A stretch of 36,127 nucleotides of DNA, from assembly GCA_018242255.1 (NCBI GenBank), contig JAFECH010000008.1, forward strand, positions 1 to 36,127. Direction: 5' to 3'. Below, in pieces: positions 16,341-26,763 of this stretch (positions are counted from its first letter, which is position 1; each line of letters begins with the position of its first letter). The DNA is from Pseudomonadota bacterium. GTDB lineage: Bacteria; Pseudomonadota; Alphaproteobacteria; Rhizobiales; Hyphomicrobiaceae. The notes under the pieces are model-generated. The model did not search any database. It saw only the letters and a list, made by a program, of their open reading frames with translations, and had not been told where the DNA came from. The translations under genes were made by a program, and so were the position numbers.

Positions 16341-17792
16341 ATGTCGACCTTGGACATCGGCGAGGGGGCCGAGCAAGCCGCAGTGGCGAGCGATGGCGCC
16401 GTCAAGCGTGCGCCGCTCCGCGCTCGCGTCTCGTGGATGCTGTTCGACTGGTCGGTGCAGCCACACTACACGCTGGTGCAGACGTTCTTGTTCGGACCCT
16501 ACTTCGCCAACGCCGTCGTGCAGAATTCCGTTTGCGGACTTGCCGCGGGCAGCGAGAAAGCGGCCTGCGGGCAAGCGCTTTGGGGTTATGCCGCCGCTGT
16601 AGCGGGTCTCTTGATCGCGATTATCAGTCCTCTGCTTGGTGCGGCCGCCGACGGGCGCGGTTCGCGCAAACCGTGGATGGCGATGCTGTCGCTGCTCTTT
16701 CTCGCAAGCCTTTCGAGCCTGTGGCTGGGCGTTCCCGACGCCAACACGACGACTATTTTTATCGTGCTTGCGGGTTTCGTCGGAGCGACGCTCGCCGCAG
16801 AGCTGATGAGTGTCTTCTCGAACGCCATCATGACCGGGTTGGTGCCGAAGGAGGAACTCGGGCGGCTTTCGGGGACCGGTTGGGCTGTCGGCTATTTCGG
16901 CGGCCTTGTCAGCTTGGCACTCGTTGCGGGTTTGCTGGTGCCGATGCCGGGTGAGCCCACAACGTTGCTGGGGCTCGATCCGCTTCTGCACCTGGACAAT
17001 GCGACGCATCAGAGCGATCGCATCACTGGGCCGTTTGCGGCCATCTGGTTTGTGATTTTCATCATCCCGTTCTTCGTGTTCGTGCCGGACCGGCATCGTG
17101 CTTCGACCGCACATCCGGAACGCTCGGCAGCCAGCGAATTGTGGGAGACGATCAAGTCACTGCCGTCGATGCCGAGCCTTTTGATCTTTCTCGTCGCGCG
17201 CATGCTTTTCACAGACGGGCTGTCGGCGATTTTCGCGTTCGGCGGCATTTACGGAGCGTCGGTGTTCGGGTGGGGGCCGCTCGAACTCGGCATGTTCGGT
17301 ATCATCCTGACGCTGGTCGGCGCGTTCGGTGCGCTGTTTGGTGGCTGGCTCGACGATTCCATTGGCCCGAAAGCGGTGATCATTCTGGCGCTTCTTGCTT
17401 TGATCGTTGGCGCTCTCGGCATCCTCTCCGTGGATAAGACGCACATCTTCTTCACGACCGAAGTGGCGGAAAAGATTATCGGGTCGAAACCGTTCTCGTC
17501 TCCCGGTGAGCAGGTGTTCCTGGCATTTGCTGTTCTGGTCGGCGTGGTGTCGGCGCCGGTGCAGGCCGCCAGCCGTTCGCTGCTGGCGCGCATTGCGCCC
17601 GCCGATAAGATCACACAGTTCTTTGGGCTGTTCGCCTTCTCAGGCAAAGTGACGGCGTTCCTGGCGCCGTTCTGCGTCGCTATCATCACGCAGGAAACCG
17701 GCAGCCAGCGCCTTGGCATGGCCGCCGTCCTCGCATTCCTCGCCATTGGCGTGGTGATGATGATGTTCGTGCGAACGCGCCCGGCGCAGTAA
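16341..17792 (+). CDS. UMF1-family MFS transporter (Atg22-like)
   Basis: A 483-aa membrane protein with about 12 hydrophobic segments. The start region RARVSWMLFDWSVQPHYTLV matches the UMF1/Atg22 family signature (D-W-x-x-x-P/S-Y), and segments such as ISPLLGAAADGRGSRKPWM contain the MFS loop 2-3 motif. Yeast Atg22 exports amino acids from the vacuole; bacterial substrates are unknown. The start at 16341 is used because GGGGGAAGG precedes it; ATG at 16329 is possible but lies on that Shine-Dalgarno. It is 46 nt downstream of the second TPM gene, so may be in the same transcript, and is convergent with purH (13-nt gap). Confidence 0.88.
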   Translation: MSTLDIGEGAEQAAVASDGAVKRAPLRARVSWMLFDWSVQPHYTLVQTFLFGPYFANAVVQNSVCGLAAGSEKAACGQALWGYAAAVAGLLIAIISPLLGAAADGRGSRKPWMAMLSLLFLASLSSLWLGVPDANTTTIFIVLAGFVGATLAAELMSVFSNAIMTGLVPKEELGRLSGTGWAVGYFGGLVSLALVAGLLVPMPGEPTTLLGLDPLLHLDNATHQSDRITGPFAAIWFVIFIIPFFVFVPDRHRASTAHPERSAASELWETIKSLPSMPSLLIFLVARMLFTDGLSAIFAFGGIYGASVFGWGPLELGMFGIILTLVGAFGALFGGWLDDSIGPKAVIILALLALIVGALGILSVDKTHIFFTTEVAEKIIGSKPFSSPGEQVFLAFAVLVGVVSAPVQAASRSLLARIAPADKITQFFGLFAFSGKVTAFLAPFCVAIITQETGSQRLGMAAVLAFLAIGVVMMMFVRTRPAQ

Positions 17793-17805
17793 TGCGTTAG
17801 GCGCG

Positions 17806-19389
17806 TCAGTGTCGGAAGTGGCGGACGCCGGTGAAGACCATAGCGAGGCCGCGTTCGTCGGCCGCCTTGATCACTTCGTCGTCGCGCATCGAACCACCGG
17901 GCTGGATGACGGCGGTGACGCCCGCTTCCGCCGCCGTGATCAATCCGTCGGCGAAGGGGAAGAAGGCGTCGGAAGCGACGACCGATCCGATCGTCAGCGA
18001 TTTGTCGAGGCCGAGCGCTTTGGCTGCTTCGGCAGCTTTCCACGCCGCGATACGCGATGATTCCACGCGGCTCATCTGTCCCGCGCCGACGCCGACCGTT
18101 GCTTCTTTCTTGGCGTAGACGATGGCGTTCGACTTGACGTGCTTCGCGACCTTGAACGCAAAGCGCAGGTCTTTCAGTTCCTGCTCGCTTGGGGCGCGCT
18201 TGGTAACGACCTTCATGTCGAGATCGTCGACGTTGCTGGCGTCGCGCGACTGGGCGAGAAATCCGCCCGCAACCGATTTGAAGTTGAGCCCCGGCGCGCG
18301 TGAATCCGCAAGGCCGCCCGTCAGAAGCAGGCGCAGGTTCTTCTTCGCGGCGAAGACCGCTTTGGCTTCATCCGTCGCATCGGGCGCGATGACGACTTCG
18401 GTAAAGATCTTCGTCATTTCTTCGGCCGTGACGGCGTCAATGGTTTTGTTGAGCGCGATGATGCCGCCGAAGGCGCTGACGGGATCGCAGGCGAGCGCTT
18501 GGCGGTAGGCTTCGGCGAGAGAGGCATTCACCGCAACGCCGCACGGGTTGGCGTGCTTGATAATGGCGACGGCGGGCGTCTTCGGATCGAATTCGGAAAC
18601 AAGCTCGAACGCGGCGTCGGTGTCGTTGATGTTGTTGTACGACAGCTCCTTGCCCTGAAGTTGTTTTGCGGTTGCAACTCCGGTGCGCGTATCTGCGGAG
18701 AGATAGAGCGCTGCCGTCTGATGGGCATTTTCGCCATAACGCAGCGCCTGACCGAGGTGTCCGCCAAACGCGCGCCACTCGGGAGCTACGGTGCCCAGTT
18801 CGCGGGCGAACCAGTTGCTGATCGCGGCATCGTAAGCGGCGGTGCGAGCAAACGCCTTGGCGGCGAGCGCTTTGCGCGTTGCAAGCGTTGTTACGCCGTC
18901 GTTGGCTGCAATTTCGCCCAGCACGCGTTCGTAATCCGATGGCTCGACGACGACCGTTACGCTGTCGTGGTTCTTTGCGGCGCCGCGGATCATTGCCGGC
19001 CCGCCGACGTCGATGTTCTCGACGCAATCGTCGTAGGATGCGCCTTTGGCGACGGTCGCTTCGAAGGGGTAGAGGTTCACCACCAGAAGATCGATCGGAA
19101 GAATGCCGTGCTCGCTTGCGGCTTTATCGTGGACCGCATTGCCACGAATGGCGAGGAGGCCGCCATGGACTTTTGGATGCAGCGTTTTTACGCGGCCGTC
19201 CATCATTTCGGGGAAGCCGGTCAGTTCGGAGACATCCATAACCGCTAGGCCCGCGGCTTTCAGTGCCGCGGCGGTGCCGCCAGTCGAGACAAGCTCGATA
19301 CCGCGGGCTTTCAGAGCGGTCGCGAAGTCGATGAGCCCGGTTTTGTCGGAGACCGAGAGCAGAGCTCGGCGTATGCGTTGGTCGGCCAT
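17806..19389 (-). CDS. purH: Bifunctional AICAR formyltransferase / IMP cyclohydrolase PurH
   Basis: PurH carries out the last two steps of de novo IMP synthesis: formylation of AICAR using 10-formyl-tetrahydrofolate, then ring closure. The 527-aa protein has the normal length. The N-terminal MGS-like cyclohydrolase domain (about 1-200) includes [31 protein letters not shown] and [11 protein letters not shown]. The transformylase domain follows with [25 protein letters not shown], the catalytic KHANPCG and the C-terminal DAFFPFADG...VIQPGGS. The ATG at 19389 has GGGG about 5 nt upstream; a GTG at 19395 is two codons earlier. It is the last gene of the htpX-rsmB-heparinase group. No purine riboswitch was recognised in the 107-nt leader. 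Confidence 0.97.
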   Translation of the reverse strand: MADQRIRRALLSVSDKTGLIDFATALKARGIELVSTGGTAAALKAAGLAVMDVSELTGFPEMMDGRVKTLHPKVHGGLLAIRGNAVHDKAASEHGILPIDLLVVNLYPFEATVAKGASYDDCVENIDVGGPAMIRGAAKNHDSVTVVVEPSDYERVLGEIAANDGVTTLATRKALAAKAFARTAAYDAAISNWFARELGTVAPEWRAFGGHLGQALRYGENAHQTAALYLSADTRTGVATAKQLQGKELSYNNINDTDAAFELVSEFDPKTPAVAIIKHANPCGVAVNASLAEAYRQALACDPVSAFGGIIALNKTIDAVTAEEMTKIFTEVVIAPDATDEAKAVFAAKKNLRLLLTGGLADSRAPGLNFKSVAGGFLAQSRDASNVDDLDMKVVTKRAPSEQELKDLRFAFKVAKHVKSNAIVYAKKEATVGVGAGQMSRVESSRIAAWKAAEAAKALGLDKSLTIGSVVASDAFFPFADGLITAAEAGVTAVIQPGGSMRDDEVIKAADERGLAMVFTGVRHFRH

Positions 19390-19502
19390 GTTCACCCCAG
19401 CTTTTTCGGTCTGGCCGTTATCACGGCGCGCCGGGCGTGGCCATCCCGCGTCGGGACGAGCGCGCGATTGTGACGCGCAAAGGGTTCCGCGATCAAAGAA
19501 TT

Positions 19503-21215
19503 TCAGGCGGAATCAGTCGTTTCGACTCGGACCGACCAGTGGACCGCGGTTTCTCCAAACGTCGTGCCGCGCAGCACGATTTGCAGGCTCGGGCGCGGAC
19601 CGGCGCTGTCGACGAAGTAAAGACTTTCCTCAATCGACGTCTGCGCCGTGTCGTCAGTAGCGAAAATCCAGGTTTCGCCGTTGGGCAGAGTGAGCCGGTA
19701 GTGCCCATGGCTCGCGGACTGACACCTACAATCAGGGTGCAGATGAAAATGAATGGCGTAGGGAAGGTCCTGCTTCAGCCTCAGCGTTCCCTTGGGCGGT
19801 TCTAGCGTGTCGATACCTTCGAGCTTGTCGCCTTTGGGCGAAAGCGACAGGCGGCGGGTGTGGATTAGGCCGAAGCGCTTCAGATAGCCGTCGTGCGTTG
19901 CGGTGACTTCAACTTGTGCCGGACCGTCGTTGAATTCAAAGGCGACGTTGTCCGGGCCGCGGATCGGCAGGCCGGAGACCATCGATTCCAATTGCTCATG
20001 GCGAATGAGACGTGAGGACGACGTTTCGGCCAAGCAGAGCGCGTTGTGGCTGGCCGTCGCGCGGGCAACCGAATCCCAATCGTGATCTGCCGGGCCAGGA
20101 AATCCGCCATTGGCGAATATCAGGTACTGGCGCGCCGTCATTTCGAACGACAACGCGCCGGCTTGCGCTTCGGTCGAAAGTTCAAGCGGTGGCGGGGAAC
20201 CGACGTCGGTCATGACGACCGTGTTGCCGCGTTCGAGCCGGGCATAGCCGGACTGCCGGGCGACCGGCATGATGTCGAACTCACCGTCGCTGGCGTAACC
20301 CAGAACAGTGGCTAGGGCTGCCGGTGAGCCCGTGCTGACACCGTTGAAGCGCGCCAGCATGCCGTCGCCGAGACGCATGAAACGTAAGAAACGCAGCGAT
20401 TTTTTAATCGCGGCGTTGATCTCGTCCGGCGCGACTAGAGCGCGTGAGCCAAAGCACTGACCGAGCGGCAGCAAATCAATGATGAGGTCTGCGAGCACGC
20501 TGGCGCTGCGGCTTATGTGGCCGCCGTCGTCGAGGATTTGCCGCTTCAACTCTACGATGAGTGCGGTTTCCGCTTCCTTCAGCTGTTTGTCGTGGCCGGA
20601 GACGGAGAGCCCCGTCAGCACGAGTGCGATGAGGCAGATCATGCGCGGTACACCGTCGGGCGCGTTGCGCCACGTCGTCCGCAGTGCGCCGATCTGCTGG
20701 CCGATGCTCGACATGATTTGAGTGTAGGCGCGCGCATCGAGGTCTTCGAGCAGCATGTTCGCTTGCGAGATCCAGGAGATCAGTCGACGAGCGACGACCT
20801 CGGGTTCGTAGGCGACGCCATGCGAGATGCGCTTGAGAGAAATCCATTCGAGAACAAGTTCGCGCGCGACTGCGGCGGCTTCCTCCTCTTCGGTTGCGGC
20901 GAGATGACGAAGCCAGCCAAATCCGTGCAGCTCACGTTCCCAGTCAAGGCTCGGTGGCGTGATGCGAAAGACTGAGGCGCCCTTGAGATCGGCAATCTGG
21001 GCGGCAAGTCCGAAGTAGCCGTGTGAGACCTCGGTCCAGAAGCTGGGATCGGCGGCGCGCAACTCCTGCGGCACGATCAGGATCTGGTCAGCGCCATTGC
21101 CAGCGTAGCGCCACCGCAGGAACGGGGACGAGAGCGTCAGCGTCACGGCGCGGCGGCGCAATCGCTCGACCGAGAGCGAGCGGATTTTCAACCGTTCCGA
21201 GACATTGAGACTCAA
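19503..21215 (-). CDS. Heparinase II/III family protein
   Basis: A 570-aa protein with the architecture of heparinase II/III polysaccharide lyases: an alpha-helical N-terminal half ([35 protein letters not shown]) and a beta-sheet C-terminal half ([31 protein letters not shown]-like strands and [16 protein letters not shown]). The substrate of the alphaproteobacterial group found between rsmB and purH is not known. No signal peptide is visible at the N-terminus, which is odd for an enzyme acting on extracellular glycans; it may be cytoplasmic or the start may be wrong. The start is a TTG at 21215 with GGGGAG 8 nt upstream, and no in-frame ATG precedes the conserved region. The 107- and 99-nt flanking gaps allow but do not prove one transcript. 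Confidence 0.85.
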   Translation of the reverse strand: MSLNVSERLKIRSLSVERLRRRAVTLTLSSPFLRWRYAGNGADQILIVPQELRAADPSFWTEVSHGYFGLAAQIADLKGASVFRITPPSLDWERELHGFGWLRHLAATEEEEAAAVARELVLEWISLKRISHGVAYEPEVVARRLISWISQANMLLEDLDARAYTQIMSSIGQQIGALRTTWRNAPDGVPRMICLIALVLTGLSVSGHDKQLKEAETALIVELKRQILDDGGHISRSASVLADLIIDLLPLGQCFGSRALVAPDEINAAIKKSLRFLRFMRLGDGMLARFNGVSTGSPAALATVLGYASDGEFDIMPVARQSGYARLERGNTVVMTDVGSPPPLELSTEAQAGALSFEMTARQYLIFANGGFPGPADHDWDSVARATASHNALCLAETSSSRLIRHEQLESMVSGLPIRGPDNVAFEFNDGPAQVEVTATHDGYLKRFGLIHTRRLSLSPKGDKLEGIDTLEPPKGTLRLKQDLPYAIHFHLHPDCRCQSASHGHYRLTLPNGETWIFATDDTAQTSIEESLYFVDSAGPRPSLQIVLRGTTFGETAVHWSVRVETTDSA

Positions 21216-21314
21216 AGTCTGGCTCCCCGTCCAGAGATGGTCTTACCACCTCAGAATGGACTAGCCGCCGACCTCAGTCAAAACAAGGCGGAGAGGCGTC
21301 ACAGGTGCTAGCGC

Positions 21315-22730
21315 TCAACAGGTCTTCACGAGGGACGCTGCGAAAAATCCGTCAAGACCCTGAAGTCCTTCCGGTAAATCGGCGAATTGCGTCGGCAGCG
21401 TCCGCAGGTCGCCGGAGGGGGTGCGCCACGACATAGGTACGGTGTCCGTGTCGAGCGTGATCGGGCTACGCGCGAAGTCGGGGTGGCTTTCGAGGAAGGC
21501 TGCGACTTGCGTTTCGCCCTCTTCCGGTTCGAGCGAACACGTGCAGTAGACGAGCACGCCGCCGGATTTCACAAGGGTGGCCGCGTGGTCGAGAAGCCTT
21601 TTCTGGAGCGCTGCCAGAGCGGCGACGTCCTCGGGCCGCTTCAAATAAAGAATATCAGGATGACGTCTGATCGTGCCCGTTGCGGTGCAGGGCGCATCGA
21701 GCAGGACGGCGTCAAATTGCCGGTCAGCGCTGAAGGTCAGCGCGTCGGAAACCGCAGTGGTGGCCGTTAGTCCGAGGCGCGCAAGGTTCTCGCTCAAGCG
21801 GCTGAGCCGGCCCGCGGATTTATCGACAGCGGTGACGTCGGCTCCGGCGGCTGCAAGCTGGGCGGTCTTGCCTCCGGGCGCGGCGCAAAGATCGAGCACG
21901 GACAATCTGGTGACGTCGCCCATCAGCTTGACGGGAAGTGCGGCGGCCGCGTCCTGTACCCACCAGCTACCGTCGTGATAGCCGGGCAGCTCTTCTACGC
22001 GTCCAGCCTGCGCACAACGGATCGAGCCCGTCGGAAGGACGATCGCGCCGATCTCTTTGGCCCATCTTTCAGGATCGGACTTGACCGTCAGGTCGAGAGC
22101 GGGCTCAGCGAGGGACGCGCGAGCGATCTGGCGTGCGGTAGCCGCGCCATAGGTGTCGCTCCAGCGCGTCAGCAGCCAATCGGGGAAGGTCAGTGCGATA
22201 TTATCAAGATCGGCAAGGCGGCCGTGTCCGCTTTCGCTGACGCGACGAAGGACGGCGTTGGCAAGATTGGCAAAGCGTTTGGCGGCGCTGTCGGCCCGGC
22301 ATTGATCGACGGCGAGCGAGATTGCGGCATGGGGAGGCGTCTGCAGCAGCAGAAGTTGCGCGACGGCTGCGAGCAAAATTTCGTCGAGGCGGCCCATGCG
22401 TTCGGGCAGTGGCTTGGCGAGATAGGTGCTGAGGACGGCCTGTAGCGATCCGCGATGTCGCAGCGCCGTCGTTGCGATGAGACGTGCGAAGGCGCGGTCC
22501 CGGCCTGGAAGATCGCGCGCAGCAGCCGCTCGTGCAAAGGCGTCGTCGAACGGACGATGTTCGACGAGGACGGTGTAGAGCGCGGACACGGCGACGTCGC
22601 GCGTTTTCAGGCCGTCAGGGCTCTGCGGTGGCCGCGGATGGGGTGCGCCGCCTCGGGGAGACGACGGGCCGCCGGCGCGCGCGCGAGCCGGACGCGGCGC
22701 GGAATTCTTGGATTTGATATGATTTTGCAC
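21315..22730 (-). CDS. rsmB: 16S rRNA m5C methyltransferase RsmB/NOP family
   Basis: RsmB-type enzymes methylate C5 of cytosine (C967 in E. coli 16S rRNA). The 471-aa protein starts with a basic, Pro-rich tail of about 40 residues, then a NusB-like RNA-binding helical domain (RDVAVSALYTVLVEHRPFDD to ALRHRGSLQAVL), then the SAM-dependent domain with motif I LDLCAAPGGKTAQLAA, the DAPCTATGTIRRHPD motif IV with its Cys, and the second catalytic Cys in VYCTCSLEPEEGE. Both cysteines needed by m5C enzymes are present. The start is taken as the GTG at 22730, one base after the htpX stop; because the N-terminal tail is low-complexity, a start nearer 22600 cannot be excluded. It is translationally close to htpX. 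Confidence 0.92.
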   Translation of the reverse strand: MQNHIKSKNSAPRPARARAGGPSSPRGGAPHPRPPQSPDGLKTRDVAVSALYTVLVEHRPFDDAFARAAAARDLPGRDRAFARLIATTALRHRGSLQAVLSTYLAKPLPERMGRLDEILLAAVAQLLLLQTPPHAAISLAVDQCRADSAAKRFANLANAVLRRVSESGHGRLADLDNIALTFPDWLLTRWSDTYGAATARQIARASLAEPALDLTVKSDPERWAKEIGAIVLPTGSIRCAQAGRVEELPGYHDGSWWVQDAAAALPVKLMGDVTRLSVLDLCAAPGGKTAQLAAAGADVTAVDKSAGRLSRLSENLARLGLTATTAVSDALTFSADRQFDAVLLDAPCTATGTIRRHPDILYLKRPEDVAALAALQKRLLDHAATLVKSGGVLVYCTCSLEPEEGETQVAAFLESHPDFARSPITLDTDTVPMSWRTPSGDLRTLPTQFADLPEGLQGLDGFFAASLVKTC

Positions 22731-22731
22731 G

Positions 22732-23715
22732 TTAGCCCCAGGGGCTCGGAGGCTTAGTATAATTTTTGCCGCCGATCCAGACTTCTCCTGTCGCGCCGTC
22801 GCGTGGCGTGGCGTTCGGCCCGCCCCGCATGCCGGAATTTCCGTTGCCGACGCCCATCTCGCGCGCCAACGCTTCGAGCGCCGCGATGCGGTTCTCGACG
22901 TTCGGATGCGTCGAGAAGAGGTTGTCGACGCCGTGGCCGTTCAACGGATTGATGATGAACATATGCGCTGCTGCGGGGACCGCTTCCGCCTCTTCGTTTG
23001 GAATGCGCCGGGCGGCACCGTCGATGCGGCGAAGGGCAGATGCAAGCCAAAGCGGGTTGCCGCAAATCATCGCGCCCATTCGGTCGGCTTGATATTCGCG
23101 CGAACGGCTGATCGCCATCTGCACAAGGCCTGCGGCCATTGGGGCGACGATGATTGCCGCAAGCGTGCCGATCAAGCCAAGTCCACCACGGTCGCCATCA
23201 CGATTGCCGCCGAATATCATGCCGAACTGCATGTATTGCGCGAACATCGAAACGGCACCGCCGATGGTTGCGGCAACGGCCATCGTCAGCGTATCGCGAT
23301 TTTTGATGTGCGATAGCTCGTGCGCGATAACGCCGGACAACTCTCGTTGATCGAGAGATTCCAGCAGGCCGGTCGAGGCACAGACGGCAGCATGCGACGG
23401 GCTACGGCCGGTCGCAAACGCGTTCGGCTGCGGATTGTTCATGATGTAGACGCGGGGCATCGGCAGTTCTGCCCGGCGCGCCAAGTCGCGGACGATGCCG
23501 ACGAGTTCGGGCGCCGTCGCGTCCGTCACTTCCTGAGCGTTGAACATATGCAGGACGACGCTGTCGGATTTCCAGAGGCTGAACGCGTTCATCGCGAGCG
23601 CGATGAAAAACGCGAAGACAAGGCCGGTCTTACCGCCAACAAGCGCACCGAGCGCAAGGAAAATGCCGGTCAGCGACGCCAGGAGCATTGCGGTCTTGAG
23701 GTAGTTCATGGGCAT
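22732..23715 (-). CDS. htpX: Membrane zinc metalloprotease HtpX
   Basis: HtpX is an M48 inner-membrane protease that degrades damaged membrane proteins and is often induced by heat or envelope stress. The 327-aa protein has two N-terminal membrane helices ([19 protein letters not shown] and [14 protein letters not shown]), the zinc motif HELSH (His132, Glu133, His136) inside a predicted helix, further helices near 150-200, and the third zinc ligand Glu in [10 protein letters not shown]. The C-terminal tail is Gly/Asn-rich. ATGs at 23715 and 23709 are both possible; most family members start at the second (MNYLKTAML). It heads the htpX-rsmB-heparinase-purH run and is divergent from the SDHAF4 gene. 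Confidence 0.96.
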   Translation of the reverse strand: MPMNYLKTAMLLASLTGIFLALGALVGGKTGLVFAFFIALAMNAFSLWKSDSVVLHMFNAQEVTDATAPELVGIVRDLARRAELPMPRVYIMNNPQPNAFATGRSPSHAAVCASTGLLESLDQRELSGVIAHELSHIKNRDTLTMAVAATIGGAVSMFAQYMQFGMIFGGNRDGDRGGLGLIGTLAAIIVAPMAAGLVQMAISRSREYQADRMGAMICGNPLWLASALRRIDGAARRIPNEEAEAVPAAAHMFIINPLNGHGVDNLFSTHPNVENRIAALEALAREMGVGNGNSGMRGGPNATPRDGATGEVWIGGKNYTKPPSPWG

Positions 23716-23756
23716 TGGGTCACTCGCGACACGTGGTCCGTAAACTGGTCTACAAC

Positions 23757-23785
23757 CTTACAGCCGCGTATATATGCTATCCCAA
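23757..23785 (-). promoter_or_regulatory. Candidate housekeeping promoter for htpX
   Basis: On the minus strand TTGGGA (23785-23780), 17 nt, TGTAAG (23762-23757) would give a start about 35 nt before the htpX ATG. Each hexamer matches the consensus at four of six positions. No sigma-32-like heat-shock element was recognised. Confidence 0.25.
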
Positions 23786-23847
23786 CCATTCATAAAGGTG
23801 ACGCGCCGAAAAAGGTTGCGATTGCCCATCAGGAGCACTGACGTGCG

Positions 23848-24057
23848 ATGACCGCCAAAGACGAATCCGCACCCCAAAACGAGCCGTCTGGTCGCGACCT
23901 GACGCCAGAAGCGAAGCGGGCGCTTGCGGAGGCGGAAGCGCGTCGCAAGGGGCGTGAGGCTGCGCCGGGGCTTCCCAGCGAGCTCGGCGGCCGCGATGGG
24001 CCGGAGCCGACGCGTTTCGGCGACTGGGAGAAGGGCGGCATAGCGTCCGATTTCTGA
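23848..24057 (+). CDS. Succinate dehydrogenase assembly factor 4 family protein (DUF1674)
   Basis: A 69-aa soluble protein. The N-terminal two thirds are charged and probably disordered (LTPEAKRALAEAEARRKG), and the C-terminus is the family signature GPEPTRFGDWEKGGIASDF, essentially the conserved end of SDHAF4/Sdh8. The eukaryotic members bind flavinated SdhA and protect it before assembly into complex II; the alphaproteobacterial protein is the presumed ancestor and probably acts on SdhA. No sdh genes are nearby. AGGAG lies about 13 nt before the ATG, slightly far. It is divergent from htpX. Confidence 0.9.
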   Translation: MTAKDESAPQNEPSGRDLTPEAKRALAEAEARRKGREAAPGLPSELGGRDGPEPTRFGDWEKGGIASDF

Positions 24058-24194
24058 GCGCCGCCCGCCTTTCCTGGCGGAAGCATCTGAATTACGTCTT
24101 GGTCGAACTGTCTGCCCACGGAACGCCATTATTCCGGCACCCGAGTTGCATGACCTCGCGCATCAATGGGAAGGGGTGTTTCAAGGAGGGACAG

Positions 24195-24689
24195 ATGCTG
24201 AAGCCACGGATTGCAGCCGCTCTACCTTTCGGGCGTGATGAACGATATTCAGCAATAGTCATATTCCTATCGATGATCGTCGCCTTGGTGCTGGCGGCAG
24301 GCGCAGCGCTTGACTATGCGCGGGTCGCGAACATGCGGGAAGGGATACAAGGTGCGGTAAGCGCCGCGTCCGAGGCGGGCGTCGGAGCCGTGCGCGATGC
24401 GACCTTGGGCGACGTCCAGATCGAAACAATCGCGTTGTCCCATTTCGACAAGGATGTGGCGTTCGCTCGTCATGTTGGGACAATCGACCCACCAATCGTC
24501 AAGGTCGATCGGCAAGCGCATACGGTTACGGTGGGCGCGAAAGGCACGGTGGCGATGACCGTGAGCCGTTTGTTCGGTGTCAATGAAATCGAGGTGCCGG
24601 CAACCGCAACATCATCCTGGGCGCCGCAAAGTGCAGACGCCCAGGACAATAGCGTTAACGTCGGCCGTCAGATCATGCGCCGGTTCTGA
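24195..24689 (+). CDS. TadG-like pilus-assembly family protein (orphan)
   Basis: A 164-aa protein with a single membrane helix near the N-terminus ([31 protein letters not shown]) followed by a soluble region ([13 protein letters not shown] helix, then [21 protein letters not shown] strands). This is the TadE/TadG-like layout of Flp pilus assembly proteins, where a helix with the pattern A-x-D-x-A/x-R is followed by an AAD-like stretch. The usual von Willebrand A domain is absent and no tad/cpa genes are near, so the function may differ. The start at 24195 is fixed by a strong AAGGAGGG 5 nt upstream; the open frame to 24099 has no comparable site. The 3' end overlaps acs by 22 nt tail to tail. 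Confidence 0.7.
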   Translation: MLKPRIAAALPFGRDERYSAIVIFLSMIVALVLAAGAALDYARVANMREGIQGAVSAASEAGVGAVRDATLGDVQIETIALSHFDKDVAFARHVGTIDPPIVKVDRQAHTVTVGAKGTVAMTVSRLFGVNEIEVPATATSSWAPQSADAQDNSVNVGRQIMRRF

Positions 24690-26614
24690 CGATTGGTGAT
24701 GAGGTCGTCGACGACGGCCGGATCAGCGAGAGTCGATGTGTCGCCGAGGCTGCCGAAATCGTCCTCGGCGATCTTGCGGAGGATACGCCGCATGATCTTT
24801 CCGGAACGCGTCTTCGGCAGTCCTGGTGAGAACTGAATAAGATCGGGAGAGGCAATCGGGCCGATTTCCCGGCGAACGTGGGCGACGAGATCCTTCTTCA
24901 AAGCATCGTCGCCGTTCTCGCCCGAGTTGAGCGTGACATAGCAATAAATGCCTTGGCCCTTGAGATCGTGCGGATAGCCGACGACGGCGGCCTCGGCGAC
25001 CTTCGGATGCGAAACGAGCGCGCTTTCGACTTCCGCAGTGCCCATGCGATGGCCCGAGACGTTAATGACGTCATCAACGCGACCCGTAATCCAATAGTAG
25101 CCGTCGGCGTCGCGGCGGCAACCGTCGCCGGTGAAATACATCCCGGGATATGCGGAGAAGTAGGTCTGCACAAAGCGCTCGTGGTCGCCGTAGACCGTGC
25201 GTGACTGACCCGGCCAGCTATCGAGGATGACGAGGTTTCCTTGCGTATCACCTTCGAGGATCTTGCCCTTGTCATCGACAAGCGCCGGCTGCACGCCAAA
25301 AAACGGCTTCGTCGCCGAACCGGGCTTCAGAGGCGTCGCGCCGGGAAGCGGTGCGATCAGGATGCCGCCGGTTTCCGTTTGCCACCAGGTGTCGACGATC
25401 GGGCAGCGGCCTTCGCCGACCACGTTATGATACCATTCCCAGGCTTCCGGGTTTATCGGCTCGCCGACCGATCCAAGCAGGCGCAGCGATGCGCGGCTCG
25501 ACTTTTTTACAAGCTGGTCGCCGGCGCCCATCAGCGATCGAATGGCTGTCGGCGCGGTGTAGAAAATCGACACCTTCCATTTGTCGACGACGTCCCAGAA
25601 GCGCGAAGCCGACGGATAGGTCGGGATGCCTTCGAACATCAACGTCGTGGCTCCGTTGGCGAGCGGGCCGTAAACGATGTAGCTGTGGCCCGTGACCCAG
25701 CCAACGTCGGCTGTGCACCAGTAGACGTCGTCGTCGCGGCAATCGAAGACGTATTGATGCGTCATCGATGCGTAAACGAGGTATCCGCCCGTCGTATGGA
25801 CGACGCCTTTCGGCTTGCCAGTCGAGCCGGACGTATAAAGCACGAATAGCGGATCCTCGGCGTTCATTTCCTCCGGCTCGCACTCGGCCGGAACGGTAAT
25901 GAGCTCTTCGTGCAGCCAGAAATCGCGGCCTGGCGTCCACGGTACGGGATTGCCGGTGCGGCGGACGACCAGCACTTTTTCGTCACCCTTGCATTTCGAC
26001 AGCGCGGCATCGCAATTCTTTTTGAGCGGAACGAACTTGCCACCGCGGAGGCCTTCGTCGGCCGTGATGACGAGCTTTGACTCCGCGTCTTCGATCCGGT
26101 TTTGAAGGCTGTCGGGCGAGAAGCCACCGAACACGATCGAATGGATGGCGCCGATACGCGTGCAGGCCAGCATGGCGTAGGCTGCTTCCGGGATCATCGG
26201 CAGATAAATGGTGACGCGGTCGCCTTTCTTGACGCCGAGTTTCTTCAAGACGTTGGCGAAGCGCTGAACCCGCTCATGGAGTTGGCGGTAAGTGATTTCT
26301 TCGCTCTCGTTCGGATTGTCGCCTTCCCAGATGATGGCAACCTTGTCGCCGCGCGCTTCGACGTGACGGTCAATACAGTTGGCCGAGACGTTCAGCGTGC
26401 CGTCTTCGAACCAGCGGATGTCGACGTTGCCGGGAGCGAAGCTGGTATTTTTGGCGCGCGTATAGGGTGTGATCCAGTGTAGTCGCTTGCCGGCTTCCGA
26501 CCAGAAGCCCTCAGGGTCGCTGACCGACCGCTGGTACATTGCGTCATACGATTTTTCATTGACATAAGCCCGCTCCGCCCACTCCTGGGGGACGGCGTAA
26601 ACTTTATCCGACAT
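24668..26614 (-). CDS. acs: Acetyl-CoA synthetase (AMP-forming)
   Basis: Acs activates acetate to acetyl-CoA through an acetyl-adenylate. The 648-aa protein has the P-loop-like [18 protein letters not shown] near residue 260, the WWQTETGG adenylation motif, the [18 protein letters not shown] hinge, and the C-terminal TRSGKIMRR whose Lys (near residue 604) is the reversible acetylation site that switches the enzyme off in studied species. The ATG at 26614 is certain, with GGAGGTG 6 nt upstream; the frame upstream to 26740 is not coding. It is followed tail to tail by the TadG-like gene and lies 149 nt downstream of the methyltransferase gene, so probably has its own promoter. Confidence 0.98.
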   Translation of the reverse strand: MSDKVYAVPQEWAERAYVNEKSYDAMYQRSVSDPEGFWSEAGKRLHWITPYTRAKNTSFAPGNVDIRWFEDGTLNVSANCIDRHVEARGDKVAIIWEGDNPNESEEITYRQLHERVQRFANVLKKLGVKKGDRVTIYLPMIPEAAYAMLACTRIGAIHSIVFGGFSPDSLQNRIEDAESKLVITADEGLRGGKFVPLKKNCDAALSKCKGDEKVLVVRRTGNPVPWTPGRDFWLHEELITVPAECEPEEMNAEDPLFVLYTSGSTGKPKGVVHTTGGYLVYASMTHQYVFDCRDDDVYWCTADVGWVTGHSYIVYGPLANGATTLMFEGIPTYPSASRFWDVVDKWKVSIFYTAPTAIRSLMGAGDQLVKKSSRASLRLLGSVGEPINPEAWEWYHNVVGEGRCPIVDTWWQTETGGILIAPLPGATPLKPGSATKPFFGVQPALVDDKGKILEGDTQGNLVILDSWPGQSRTVYGDHERFVQTYFSAYPGMYFTGDGCRRDADGYYWITGRVDDVINVSGHRMGTAEVESALVSHPKVAEAAVVGYPHDLKGQGIYCYVTLNSGENGDDALKKDLVAHVRREIGPIASPDLIQFSPGLPKTRSGKIMRRILRKIAEDDFGSLGDTSTLADPAVVDDLITNRQNRRMI

Positions 26615-26763
26615 AGAGCGCACCTCCGTTTGGCCGTCTGAGTTGCGGCCATTTACTGCCATTATGCGGCGACGAGCCCCGCTCCACAACATGCTCAATG
26701 GTGGGAGAAGGGGCCCCAAAGCTAAAATGATCGAAATCAATCTTGCGCCGCGGCATGATATTC

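Noticed and set aside
19396-19502. Possible purine riboswitch or terminator before purH
   Set aside because: Only a 5-bp TCCCG/CGGGA hairpin is present; no riboswitch core and no U-tract.
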